A DNA stretch of 64,000 bases, from positions 17,366,269 through 17,430,268 of the forward strand of contig NC_092572.1 in assembly GCF_037975245.1 (NCBI RefSeq). The letters run 5' to 3'. Position numbers and translations under genes: made by a program. This document shows, in pieces, positions 1 to 8,800 of this stretch. Source of the DNA: Apostichopus japonicus. Taxonomy: Eukaryota; Echinodermata; Holothuroidea; Aspidochirotida; Stichopodidae. The notes under the pieces are model-generated. The model was not told the DNA's origin and ran no database searches. It was given only the letters and a program-made list of their open reading frames with translations. Position 1 is the stretch's first letter. The number at the start of each line of letters is the position of its first letter.

Positions 1-272
1 TCCCCGTGTAGGCACTTGCTGTAAAAGATCGGCAAAAGACGTCATCACCCGGGGTTCGAACCAGGGATGCAAAAGAGAGTCTCGATCATGAGCTCGTACA
101 GTGCGCCGAGCCATCCCGCCACTGTATGGACTGAGATATTAGGTGGATTAACTAATACTTACAGCTCCCCGTGTAGGCACTTGCTGTAAAAGATCGGCAA
201 AAGACGTCATCACCCGGGGTTCGAACCAGGGATGCAAAAGAGAGTCTCGATCATGAGCTCGTACAGTGCGCC
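1..272 (-). repeat. 165-bp satellite array, left flank of the LINE (family 1)
   Basis: About 1.65 tandem units of the 165-bp monomer; the same words recur at a spacing of 165 (for example CCCCGTGTAGG near 2 and 167). The tRNA-like face (A box TGGCGGGATGG, B box GGTTCGAACC) reads on the minus strand. The block is cut at 272 by the poly(T) end of the LINE. The array continues in the same orientation beyond the LINE, so 1-272 and 5836-20125 were one array before insertion. Short ORFs here are by-products of the repeat. Confidence 0.97.
261..272. repeat. Target-site duplication, LINE 3' side
   Basis: GTACAGTGCGCC lies directly before the poly(T) tract. It matches GTACCGTGCGCC at 5824-5835 in 11 of 12 bases. 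The LINE copy lies between the two, as expected for target-primed reverse transcription. A stricter reading takes only the identical GTGCGCC (7 bp) as the duplication. Confidence 0.75.
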
Positions 273-293
273 TTTTTTTTTTTTTTTTTTTTT
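273..293 (-). other. Poly(A) tail of the LINE (poly(T) on + strand)
   Basis: There are twenty-one uninterrupted T on the plus strand between the satellite (ending GTGCGCC) and the LINE 3' UTR. It is the copied poly(A) tail and marks the 3' end of the element. A long, pure tract fits a young insertion. Confidence 0.95.
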
Positions 294-297
294 CTCT

Positions 298-303
298 TTT
301 ATT
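298..303 (-). promoter_or_regulatory. Polyadenylation signal AATAAA of the LINE
   Basis: AATAAA on the minus strand (TTTATT on plus), four bases (AGAG) before the poly(A) tail. That is closer than the usual 10-30 bases, so it may act as part of the element's 3' terminus rather than as a standard cleavage signal. Confidence 0.6.
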
Positions 304-307
304 GGTA

Positions 308-327
308 GGCGAGCCCACTGGCTCACC
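308..327 (-). other. Terminal stem-loop of the LINE 3' UTR
   Basis: In the LINE RNA, GGUGAGCC and GGCUCGCC can form an eight-pair stem with one U-G wobble and an AGUG tetraloop. It ends four bases before the AATAAA. Several LINE groups carry a 3'-end hairpin that their own reverse transcriptase recognises; that role is inferred here from position and stability. Confidence 0.6.
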
Positions 328-631
328 CATCTCAAAACACTACATATAATGAAATTTTACAGAAAATGTGAAAATAATAATAAAATTAATTGTAATAACT
401 CGCAAATGTTGCTTTTTAAGCGACACTTCAAAATTGAATACTGTAAATACGGTTACTGAGTTTCCGAGACGTGTTTTACCTCCTTTACAACTTTGCTTTA
501 GGTCCCAGTGAACTTATGTAGAAGATGAGAATGTGATTAAATGAATAAATTCTCAGATAAATAACGCAATTACCTTGAAACATTAAGGCAGAGTAAAAAA
601 CTATTTCCAATAAAATCTAACTAAGTGGACA

Positions 632-3600
632 CTAACCTCTGTCGAAATTGTACGTATAGGTCGTGAAGATGCTTTTAGAGAGCACCACTTCACTTTGAGC
701 AAATAGATCGAAAAAGGTTTCAATTTTATTGTTTCTGTTATACACATTATAAAGGAGGTATATTTTTTTCTTTACACTGTTATGAAAGAAACGTTCGATA
801 TTAATATGGTAATTATTGTTAAGACATATGGCTCGGCTTTTCCAGATTGTACGCTTATAAGTATTTAGCAGAAAGTCGCAAAGAATTCCTTCCCTGCGTT
901 TATTGCTAAGCCCCAGTCCGAGAAGAGTAGAGGCTCTCCATTGATTGACGTCGTCAATGTTATAAATACAGTTAAGTTTCTTTATCACGGTATTCCACAA
1001 CGGGAAAATAAGTGGGCAGTCAATGAATAGATGGATGACCGTTTCAATAGAATTACCACAAAACGTACAATCTGGAGTATCAACAATGTTAAACTTGCAG
1101 AGTTTATCGCTCGTATAGAGAATATTGTGCATAATTTTAAAGTCGATATCAGCATCGTGAAAACACTTCGGATTCCTATAGATGTTTTGCCAGCGATTAT
1201 CAAAGTCGATACCTCTAAACTGGTTATTCCAATGGTTTTCTCCTTTGGGGGGTTTGCCAACACTGTTACGTAACAGACTAGTCGTCTGTTTGCACGTAAG
1301 CTTAGAAGGGTCTATAACCTTAGAACCACTCGTGAATGTGACCACGATATCAATGTCTAACTGACAAGAAACAATTATATCTGAAGAATAGATTTCTGTC
1401 ATCCATTCTTCGGGGATTGCCTTAGCAATTATTTCAATGTACTCCCGAACTTCTTCTATAGAGAGGGGGTTATTTGGATTAGTTGTATGAATGCAATCAT
1501 GAACCGCCTCAGCTGGTAAGCGAGAAGGGATTATCTCATACATGAGGTCACTAACCCTGATAATTCCACCATCAATAAAATGACTATTGAAAAGAGTGGA
1601 AGCTTTGCTATTACGAATGAAAGGATTGTGAAAAATTGGCTGGTGGAGAATCTCTTCTCTTGTTTGTGGAGGTCTTACTTGACCTCTACTTAGCCTTTTC
1701 CACGCTAACAACATTTCACGATAAAATGGGCTGAGCAGTCGAATAGATTTGTCGTCGGGAACGATTTGGAAAATACTTAGTCCTAGCTGCATGTTTTCAT
1801 AATGATTAAGAAAATACATAATTAACTTATTCAATTTCATATTAATATTTTTACTTAAAATCTTACTGATATACTTGATTCTTAATGCATCACGAATAAC
1901 TCCAATATCACTAAGATTAAGGCCCCCTTTGTTACATGGTAAAAGTAGAGTTGAATACTGAATAGATGGCTTCTTGCCATTCCAGATAAAATCGGTAACA
2001 CTCCGCCGTAGGGCTGTTATAACCCATTCGGGAATGGGGGAAACAGTTGCTAGATAAACCAAGCGAGAAATTACCAGTGAATTAATGATGCAAGATTTGC
2101 CTTTAAAAGACAGATTCCGTCCTTTCCACCTATTCAGGAGTACTGAGCAAATCTTAACTCTTTGCTCCCAATTTTCAATTTCAGCTTTTTCCCGATTATT
2201 ACCTATGTCTACTCCTAGTATGGTAATGTAGTCTTCCCTTATAGGAAATTTGAAATCGTGCACATCTATGTGGCTTTTACCAATTAAGAGCAGTTCAGTT
2301 TTGTCCATATTGCACTTTGACCCGGAGGCTCTTTCGTAAATTTTGATGACATTTAGAATAGAAAAAATACTGGCAATGTTAGAAACGAAGAAAGTAGTAT
2401 CGTCGGCATGTTGAAACATCTTTGCTTCAACGTCACAAAAATTGATACCAGTGATCTGGGAATTATTAACAATAGCCTCATGAAAGGGTTCGGCACTAAG
2501 AACATATAAAATTGCCGAAATTGGGCAACCCTGACGTACCCCTCTACTAATAGGAAACACATCGGAGATAAAACCATTGTGTTTGATGCAACTCTGAATA
2601 TTACTGTAAAGAATTCTGATCCATTTCTGAAAATTGGGACCGAAGCCCATCCTATTAATTACTTCATAAAGGTACTTATGTTCGACACGGTCAAAAGCTT
2701 TGTATTGGTCGACTTTGAGGGCAATGCCTTTCCCGTTGTTAATGTTTACATAATCAATAATATTTTGCATCATTATAACATTTTCAGTTATGTCTCTACC
2801 CGGAATACTACAAGTCTGGTCTTCAGAAATTAAAGAACCTACTACAGTGGAAATACGTTTTGTCAGTGTTTTACTTATAATTTTGTAGTCCGTATTAAGA
2901 ATACTAATAGGTCTCCAATTTGTGAGACGCCGCAAATCTCCTTTCTTAGGAATAAGAGTTAAAACGCCTGTTCTCATCGAAGTACATAATTCATTAGCAT
3001 AAAATATTTCTTTAGTAAGTTTCTCAAAAATGTCCATAAAGTTGGACCAAAAGGTTTTAAAGAACAGCGGTGTCAAGCCATCCAGTCCTGGACTCTTGTT
3101 TGGCTCCATGGAAAAAAGGGCGTTCTTCATCTCTTCCACGGTTATTTCGTTTTCGCAAAAATTTGCGTCCTTTGGTGATAAATTTCTTGTTATTTCGTTT
3201 AACAGAAGATCGAGACAGCTTTCGTCGGTATTCTCCGATTTGTATAATTTTGAATAAAAACGTATTTGTTCCGAAATAATTTCCTTGGGATTTTGGATAA
3301 TATTGCCTGTGTCGGTTAAGAGTGTTTTCATGACTTTCTTTTTCTGTCGGCTTTTCTCCAGATTGAGAAAAAAATTAGTGGATTTCTCGCCCTCTTCAAA
3401 CCATTGAATTTTGGATCTAATAGCACTGGCTTCGATCTCCTTTGTTATTAAAATAGTAAGTTCCTCCTCTATGGACACCAACCTGGTGGTGTCATAGTTG
3501 CTAAATCGTTGGGCCTTTTGTCTTTCGTAGTGTGCTTGTTTTTCTAAATTTCTCTTTCTTCGTCGTAGACTTCGTTGATTTTTCTTACCATATTTAATTG

Positions 3601-4489
3601 ATGCATCTTTAATCTTACATTTCAGGCTGTCGTACCACTGGAGGAAGTTCGTGTGGTAGTCGGGTTGTACTTTCTCGTGTTTAATTAATTCCTCTATTTT
3701 TGTGATAAATATGTCGTCTTTGAGTAGCGAATTATTGAAAATCCAGTAACCTTTACCTCTCGGAGTAAGTGAGAGGTCTAGGGTCAAATCGACAAAGTCG
3801 TGATCTGAACGGGGATAAATATTAATTTTACAATCAGTCGTATTGTACTTTAAGCTCTTTGATATAAGAATCCTGTCAATTCTAGATGACGTGCGCCCAT
3901 CAATGGCGTTACGAATACAGGTAAAAGAAGCTTTCTTTGGGTTTCTGTCCCGCCAAATATCTATAATATCATTTTCTGTAATGATATCCTTCAATAATTT
4001 CCGAGTAACGTCGGGATATGATTTGATAGGGTATTTATCTAAGTATATATTAAGTATATTGTTATAATCGCCTGCTACAATCACTGGTTTCGTAATTTCT
4101 CGTAGTCGTTTTTGTAAATCCATAAAAAATAATTTTCTTTCGGTGGTGGCGTTTGGAGCGTAAATTCCAAAAAGCGTTATTGAGTGATCGTCTACGTTTA
4201 GATCTAATTGAAGGATTCGACCGTTATCGTCCGTAATACTTTGATCAACAGTAATATCGCTGTCTTTCTTGATCAGGCACGTGACTCCTCGACGGTTGTT
4301 ATCCTTGTAGTTGGATGAAAAAATTTCCCCTCCCCATTCTTGCCTGGCGTTTTCGTGACACTTTGCGTCCCAAAAGGTTTCTTGTAAAATTATTATATCA
4401 TATTTCTTTTGGCGGACTAGGCTGAAAAGTTCACTTCTCTTGTCTACATTGCGCAGACCGTTACAGTTCAGTGATGTCAACAGTAGCAT
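632..4489 (-). CDS. LINE ORF2 protein: APE endonuclease and reverse transcriptase (1285 aa)
   Basis: This is the polyprotein that nicks target DNA and copies the element RNA at the nick. Numbering is from the first ATG (4489). An N-terminal APE-type endonuclease (about 2-235) keeps the expected residues: N8 in LNCNGL, E37 in LQET, Y110 in GIYAPN, D141 and N143 in AGDYNN, D205 in RIDRI, and D229/H230 in SDHD. A basic, coiled linker with WFEEGEKST (about 305-390) leads to the reverse transcriptase (about 510-830): LIPKKGD, motif A with D594, RGVRQGCP near 650, and motif C as HADD with D696/D697. A C-terminal CX2CX8HX4C zinc motif uses C1141, C1144, H1153 and C1158. No RNase H is seen. The frame is open from 4525 and overlaps the end of ORF1; a TTG lies at 4507, but the ATG is preferred. 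No internal stop. The H in place of Y/F in motif C is unusual. Confidence 0.95.
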   Translation of the reverse strand: MLLLTSLNCNGLRNVDKRSELFSLVRQKKYDIIILQETFWDAKCHENARQEWGGEIFSSNYKDNNRRGVTCLIKKDSDITVDQSITDDNGRILQLDLNVDDHSITLFGIYAPNATTERKLFFMDLQKRLREITKPVIVAGDYNNILNIYLDKYPIKSYPDVTRKLLKDIITENDIIDIWRDRNPKKASFTCIRNAIDGRTSSRIDRILISKSLKYNTTDCKINIYPRSDHDFVDLTLDLSLTPRGKGYWIFNNSLLKDDIFITKIEELIKHEKVQPDYHTNFLQWYDSLKCKIKDASIKYGKKNQRSLRRRKRNLEKQAHYERQKAQRFSNYDTTRLVSIEEELTILITKEIEASAIRSKIQWFEEGEKSTNFFLNLEKSRQKKKVMKTLLTDTGNIIQNPKEIISEQIRFYSKLYKSENTDESCLDLLLNEITRNLSPKDANFCENEITVEEMKNALFSMEPNKSPGLDGLTPLFFKTFWSNFMDIFEKLTKEIFYANELCTSMRTGVLTLIPKKGDLRRLTNWRPISILNTDYKIISKTLTKRISTVVGSLISEDQTCSIPGRDITENVIMMQNIIDYVNINNGKGIALKVDQYKAFDRVEHKYLYEVINRMGFGPNFQKWIRILYSNIQSCIKHNGFISDVFPISRGVRQGCPISAILYVLSAEPFHEAIVNNSQITGINFCDVEAKMFQHADDTTFFVSNIASIFSILNVIKIYERASGSKCNMDKTELLLIGKSHIDVHDFKFPIREDYITILGVDIGNNREKAEIENWEQRVKICSVLLNRWKGRNLSFKGKSCIINSLVISRLVYLATVSPIPEWVITALRRSVTDFIWNGKKPSIQYSTLLLPCNKGGLNLSDIGVIRDALRIKYISKILSKNINMKLNKLIMYFLNHYENMQLGLSIFQIVPDDKSIRLLSPFYREMLLAWKRLSRGQVRPPQTREEILHQPIFHNPFIRNSKASTLFNSHFIDGGIIRVSDLMYEIIPSRLPAEAVHDCIHTTNPNNPLSIEEVREYIEIIAKAIPEEWMTEIYSSDIIVSCQLDIDIVVTFTSGSKVIDPSKLTCKQTTSLLRNSVGKPPKGENHWNNQFRGIDFDNRWQNIYRNPKCFHDADIDFKIMHNILYTSDKLCKFNIVDTPDCTFCGNSIETVIHLFIDCPLIFPLWNTVIKKLNCIYNIDDVNQWRASTLLGLGLSNKRREGILCDFLLNTYKRTIWKSRAICLNNNYHINIERFFHNSVKKKIYLLYNVYNRNNKIETFFDLFAQSEVVLSKSIFTTYTYNFDRG

Positions 4490-4503
4490 AGTTAAAATAT
4501 GTG

Positions 4504-5601
4504 TCAAGTTGAATTTTGCTTTTCTTTAGGTGTAAAAGTCCTCGCTGATGACAGGTTCGGCGTTGTGTCGTTTCTACGTTGCGTGTCTTTCGCCCGAACT
4601 GTTTTTCTTGGTTTTATGAATTCCTCGTCACTTGAGGCGGTTCTTTTGGTTCCGGTAGGGTCGGTCGAGGAGGTTTTTCCTGAGAGATGTGGTGTTGGTT
4701 TTGGTATATTTGGGTTGTCGGTCTCCATATCGTGGTTCACTGTTTCTGTTTCTGTTTCCCGGTTTCCTTGTCGTTCAGTTTGTTTCGCATTGTTACTTTC
4801 TTCCGTTTCTTTTAACTCGTTGCTTTCGTTTCGTGGTTGTTCATTTTCGTTATGTTTTGGTTCGTCCATTCCCTCCTCTTGGTTCGATTCTTGGGTGTTC
4901 TCCTGTTGGCCATCGCGTTGATTCTCAGGGCACAAGAAACTTTTGTGGCCATATTCGTGGCATCGATAGCATTGCACGTTTGGACATCTGCTTTCTGAGT
5001 GTCCTTGGGCGTGGCAGACTTTACATGAGTATTTGGGACAGTTACGCATTAGGTGATCTTCACTGAGGCATCTGTTGCAAACACGTGTCTGTCCATTGTG
5101 CTTTATGCGGAGATGAATGTCCCCAAATGTAAGGGCATATGGGAGACTCCTTGTTTTGTTAGGGAGCTCTACTCTAACAAAGCGAATTCCATTCTCGATA
5201 CTTGGGTAATCTTCATAGTGTTTACGAGTCCAATTGGACTTTACTTTACAACCCAGTTCAATCAACTTGTTTGTGAGTTCATTATCCTCAATGTAATAGG
5301 GTACTCCGAAGAAGCTTACCGTCGTTATGATCTTCGATACTCCCGTTACAACACACTGATCGTTTTTTATTGTAAGTCCAATCTCTTGTAACAGTTCAAC
5401 ATCTTGACTCTTCTTCAAAGTGGCGATCCATTGACCACCGGTCTTAACAACTCCCATAATGTTTTCCTTCCCAATATCGTTCGAAATTGCTTTGAGAACA
5501 TCGCTGGCATTGTAGGAGCTGTCGATAATACGAACACTGTTATCCTTCAGAATGTTTGAGTTTGGATTCTCGGAACCCATTCCTGCACTAAAGGTAGCCA
5601 T
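4504..5601 (-). CDS. LINE ORF1 protein: zinc-knuckle RNA-binding (Gag-like) protein (365 aa)
   Basis: This is the putative nucleic-acid chaperone that packages LINE RNA into a ribonucleoprotein. Three CCHC zinc knuckles (each CX2CX4HX4C) lie at 175-188, 193-206 and 211-224. Residues of about 20-170 precede them and look like the paired RRM-like region of ZCCHC3-type ORF1 proteins; that is a family resemblance from memory. The last 140 residues are polar and low in complexity (E, N, Q, T), with basic clusters such as KPRKTVRAK that could serve as a nuclear signal. The start is the first ATG (5601) in a strong context (G at -3 and +4). The frame is open up to a TAG just before 5637, where a TTG exists but is unlikely to be used. 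The TGA stop is 14 bases before the ORF2 ATG, so ORF2 is probably made by reinitiation. Confidence 0.9.
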   Translation of the reverse strand: MATFSAGMGSENPNSNILKDNSVRIIDSSYNASDVLKAISNDIGKENIMGVVKTGGQWIATLKKSQDVELLQEIGLTIKNDQCVVTGVSKIITTVSFFGVPYYIEDNELTNKLIELGCKVKSNWTRKHYEDYPSIENGIRFVRVELPNKTRSLPYALTFGDIHLRIKHNGQTRVCNRCLSEDHLMRNCPKYSCKVCHAQGHSESRCPNVQCYRCHEYGHKSFLCPENQRDGQQENTQESNQEEGMDEPKHNENEQPRNESNELKETEESNNAKQTERQGNRETETETVNHDMETDNPNIPKPTPHLSGKTSSTDPTGTKRTASSDEEFIKPRKTVRAKDTQRRNDTTPNLSSARTFTPKEKQNST

Positions 5602-5823
5602 CGCGCCCAAGGACGCCGTGGCTGACGCAACAAGCAACTAGGAAATAACAGGATTTCTCTAATTACTGGAAGGAAAAGAAGTAAAAATTCGGCTCAACAA
5701 TACCCGAACAGTGTTTGCCAGGATAAAAAACAATCAAGCACGATGTCAAACTTCTGATGAAGCAAAATAAGGCATAAATCAGGAGCTCAACAAAACGTAA
5801 ACCGCACCTCTAAGAGTCTCAGA
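5602..5823 (-). other. LINE 5' untranslated region
   Basis: There are about 222 bases between the 5' target-site duplication and the ORF1 ATG. A LINE of this type should carry an internal promoter here, but I see no TATA box or Pol III B box in it. The extreme 5' end reads GGTACTCTGAGACTCTTAG on the minus strand. The bases next to the duplication (GAGTCTC, 5814-5820 on plus) also occur in the satellite unit near the insertion point. Confidence 0.75.
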
Positions 5824-5835
5824 GTACCGTGCGCC
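5824..5835. repeat. Target-site duplication, LINE 5' side
   Basis: GTACCGTGCGCC continues directly into satellite GAGCCATCCCGCC. It differs from the 3'-side copy (261-272) by one base (C for A). The satellite units have A at this place, so the change arose at the 5' junction or after insertion. Confidence 0.7.
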
Positions 5836-8800
5836 GAGCCATCCCGCCACTGTATGGACTGAGATATTAGGTGGATTAACTAATACTTACAGCTCCCCGT
5901 GTAGGCACTTGCTGTAAAAGATCGGCAAAAGACGTCATCACCCGGGGTTCGAACCAGGGATGCAAAAGAGAGTCTCGATCATGAGCTCGTACAGTGCGCC
6001 GAGCCATCCCGCCACTGTATGGACTGAGATATTAGGTGGATTAACTAATACTTACAGCTCCCCGTGTAGGCACTTGCTGTAAAAGATCGGCAAAAGACGT
6101 CATCACCCGGGGTTCGAACCAGGGATGCAAAAGAGAGTCTCGATCATGAGCTCGTACAGTGCGCCGAGCCATCCCGCCACTGTATGGACTGAGATATTAG
6201 GTGGATTAACTAATACTTACAGCTCCCCGTGTAGGCACTTGCTGTAAAAGATCGGCAAAAGACGTCATCACCCGGGGTTCGAACCAGGGATGCAAAAGAG
6301 AGTCTCGATCATGAGCTCGTACAGTGCGCCGAGCCATCCCGCCACTGTATGGACTGAGATATTAGGTGGATTAACTAATACTTACAGCTCCCCGTGTAGG
6401 CACTTGCTGTAAAAGATCGGCAAAAGACGTCATCACCCGGGGTTCGAACCAGGGATGCAAAAGAGAGTCTCGATCATGAGCTCGTACAGTGCGCCGAGCC
6501 ATCCCGCCACTGTATGGACTGAGATATTAGGTGGATTAACTAATACTTACAGCTCCCCGTGTAGGCACTTGCTGTAAAAGATCGGCAAAAGACGTCATCA
6601 CCCGGGGTTCGAACCAGGGATGCAAAAGAGAGTCTCGATCATGAGCTCGTACAGTGCGCCGAGCCATCCCGCCACTGTATGGACTGAGATATTAGGTGGA
6701 TTAACTAATACTTACAGCTCCCCGTGTAGGCACTTGCTGTAAAAGATCGGCAAAAGACGTCATCACCCGGGGTTCGAACCAGGGATGCAAAAGAGAGTCT
6801 CGATCATGAGCTCGTACAGTGCGCCGAGCCATCCCGCCACTGTATGGACTGAGATATTAGGTGGATTAACTAATACTTACAGCTCCCCGTGTAGGCACTT
6901 GCTGTAAAAGATCGGCAAAAGACGTCATCACCCGGGGTTCGAACCAGGGATGCAAAAGAGAGTCTCGATCATGAGCTCGTACAGTGCGCCGAGCCATCCC
7001 GCCACTGTATGGACTGAGATATTAGGTGGATTAACTAATACTTACAGCTCCCCGTGTAGGCACTTGCTGTAAAAGATCGGCAAAAGACGTCATCACCCGG
7101 GGTTCGAACCAGGGATGCAAAAGAGAGTCTCGATCATGAGCTCGTACAGTGCGCCGAGCCATCCCGCCACTGTATGGACTGAGATATTAGGTGGATTAAC
7201 TAATACTTACAGCTCCCCGTGTAGGCACTTGCTGTAAAAGATCGGCAAAAGACGTCATCACCCGGGGTTCGAACCAGGGATGCAAAAGAGAGTCTCGATC
7301 ATGAGCTCGTACAGTGCGCCGAGCCATCCCGCCACTGTATGGACTGAGATATTAGGTGGATTAACTAATACTTACAGCTCCCCGTGTAGGCACTTGCTGT
7401 AAAAGATCGGCAAAAGACGTCATCACCCGGGGTTCGAACCAGGGATGCAAAAGAGAGTCTCGATCATGAGCTCGTACAGTGCGCCGAGCCATCCCGCCAC
7501 TGTATGGACTGAGATATTAGGTGGATTAACTAATACTTACAGCTCCCCGTGTAGGCACTTGCTGTAAAAGATCGGCAAAAGACGTCATCACCCGGGGTTC
7601 GAACCAGGGATGCAAAAGAGAGTCTCGATCATGAGCTCGTACAGTGCGCCGAGCCATCCCGCCACTGTATGGACTGAGATATTAGGTGGATTAACTAATA
7701 CTTACAGCTCCCCGTGTAGGCACTTGCTGTAAAAGATCGGCAAAAGACGTCATCACCCGGGGTTCGAACCAGGGATGCAAAAGAGAGTCTCGATCATGAG
7801 CTCGTACAGTGCGCCGAGCCATCCCGCCACTGTATGGACTGAGATATTAGGTGGATTAACTAATACTTACAGCTCCCCGTGTAGGCACTTGCTGTAAAAG
7901 ATCGGCAAAAGACGTCATCACCCGGGGTTCGAACCAGGGATGCAAAAGAGAGTCTCGATCATGAGCTCGTACAGTGCGCCGAGCCATCCCGCCACTGTAT
8001 GGACTGAGATATTAGGTGGATTAACTAATACTTACAGCTCCCCGTGTAGGCACTTGCTGTAAAAGATCGGCAAAAGACGTCATCACCCGGGGTTCGAACC
8101 AGGGATGCAAAAGAGAGTCTCGATCATGAGCTCGTACAGTGCGCCGAGCCATCCCGCCACTGTATGGACTGAGATATTAGGTGGATTAACTAATACTTAC
8201 AGCTCCCCGTGTAGGCACTTGCTGTAAAAGATCGGCAAAAGACGTCATCACCCGGGGTTCGAACCAGGGATGCAAAAGAGAGTCTCGATCATGAGCTCGT
8301 ACAGTGCGCCGAGCCATCCCGCCACTGTATGGACTGAGATATTAGGTGGATTAACTAATACTTACAGCTCCCCGTGTAGGCACTTGCTGTAAAAGATCGG
8401 CAAAAGACGTCATCACCCGGGGTTCGAACCAGGGATGCAAAAGAGAGTCTCGATCATGAGCTCGTACAGTGCGCCGAGCCATCCCGCCACTGTATGGACT
8501 GAGATATTAGGTGGATTAACTAATACTTACAGCTCCCCGTGTAGGCACTTGCTGTAAAAGATCGGCAAAAGACGTCATCACCCGGGGTTCGAACCAGGGA
8601 TGCAAAAGAGAGTCTCGATCATGAGCTCGTACAGTGCGCCGAGCCATCCCGCCACTGTATGGACTGAGATATTAGGTGGATTAACTAATACTTACAGCTC
8701 CCCGTGTAGGCACTTGCTGTAAAAGATCGGCAAAAGACGTCATCACCCGGGGTTCGAACCAGGGATGCAAAAGAGAGTCTCGATCATGAGCTCGTACAGT

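Larger units (their letters stand above)
294..631 (-). other. LINE 3' untranslated region
   Basis: This is the 338-bp AT-rich stretch between the ORF2 stop codon (TAG, 634-632) and the poly(A) tail. It contains a strong terminal hairpin (308-327) and an AATAAA just before the tail. No conserved ORF is seen; the short plus-strand ORF over this stretch starts in the satellite and has no recognisable content. Confidence 0.85.
273..5823 (-). mobile_element. Full-length non-LTR retrotransposon (LINE), L1/Tx1-like, two intact ORFs
   Basis: The element reads on the minus strand: 5' UTR (5602-5823), ORF1 with three CCHC zinc knuckles, ORF2 with APE endonuclease, reverse transcriptase and a C-terminal zinc motif, 3' UTR, AATAAA and a 21-base poly(A) tail. 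There are no LTRs and no RNase H domain. ORF organisation and the RT wording (WRPISILNTDYK, RGVRQGCP, FIWNGK) resemble the Tx1 group of the L1 superfamily; this is from memory of the family, without a search. A near-perfect target-site duplication and uninterrupted ORFs indicate a recent, possibly still active copy. It is inserted inside one satellite unit and shares the minus-strand sense of that unit's tRNA-like face. Confidence 0.93.

Noticed and set aside
148-459. Two small ORFs over the poly(T) junction
   Set aside because: They translate satellite plus the poly(A) tail into K or F runs, and are produced by the insertion junction.
4499-5391. Plus-strand ORFs of 112-140 aa opposite ORF1
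   Set aside because: They are antisense shadows of the LINE coding region, hydrophobic and without any recognisable domain.
4504-5637. Retroviral or LTR-element gag, because of the zinc knuckles
   Set aside because: There are no LTRs, protease, RNase H or integrase. The element has a poly(A) tail, an APE endonuclease and a target-site duplication, so it is a LINE.
4505-5637. TTG start codons at 5637 (ORF1) and 4507 (ORF2)
   Set aside because: In a eukaryotic element the first ATG is a better choice: 5601 in a strong context for ORF1, and 4489 for ORF2.
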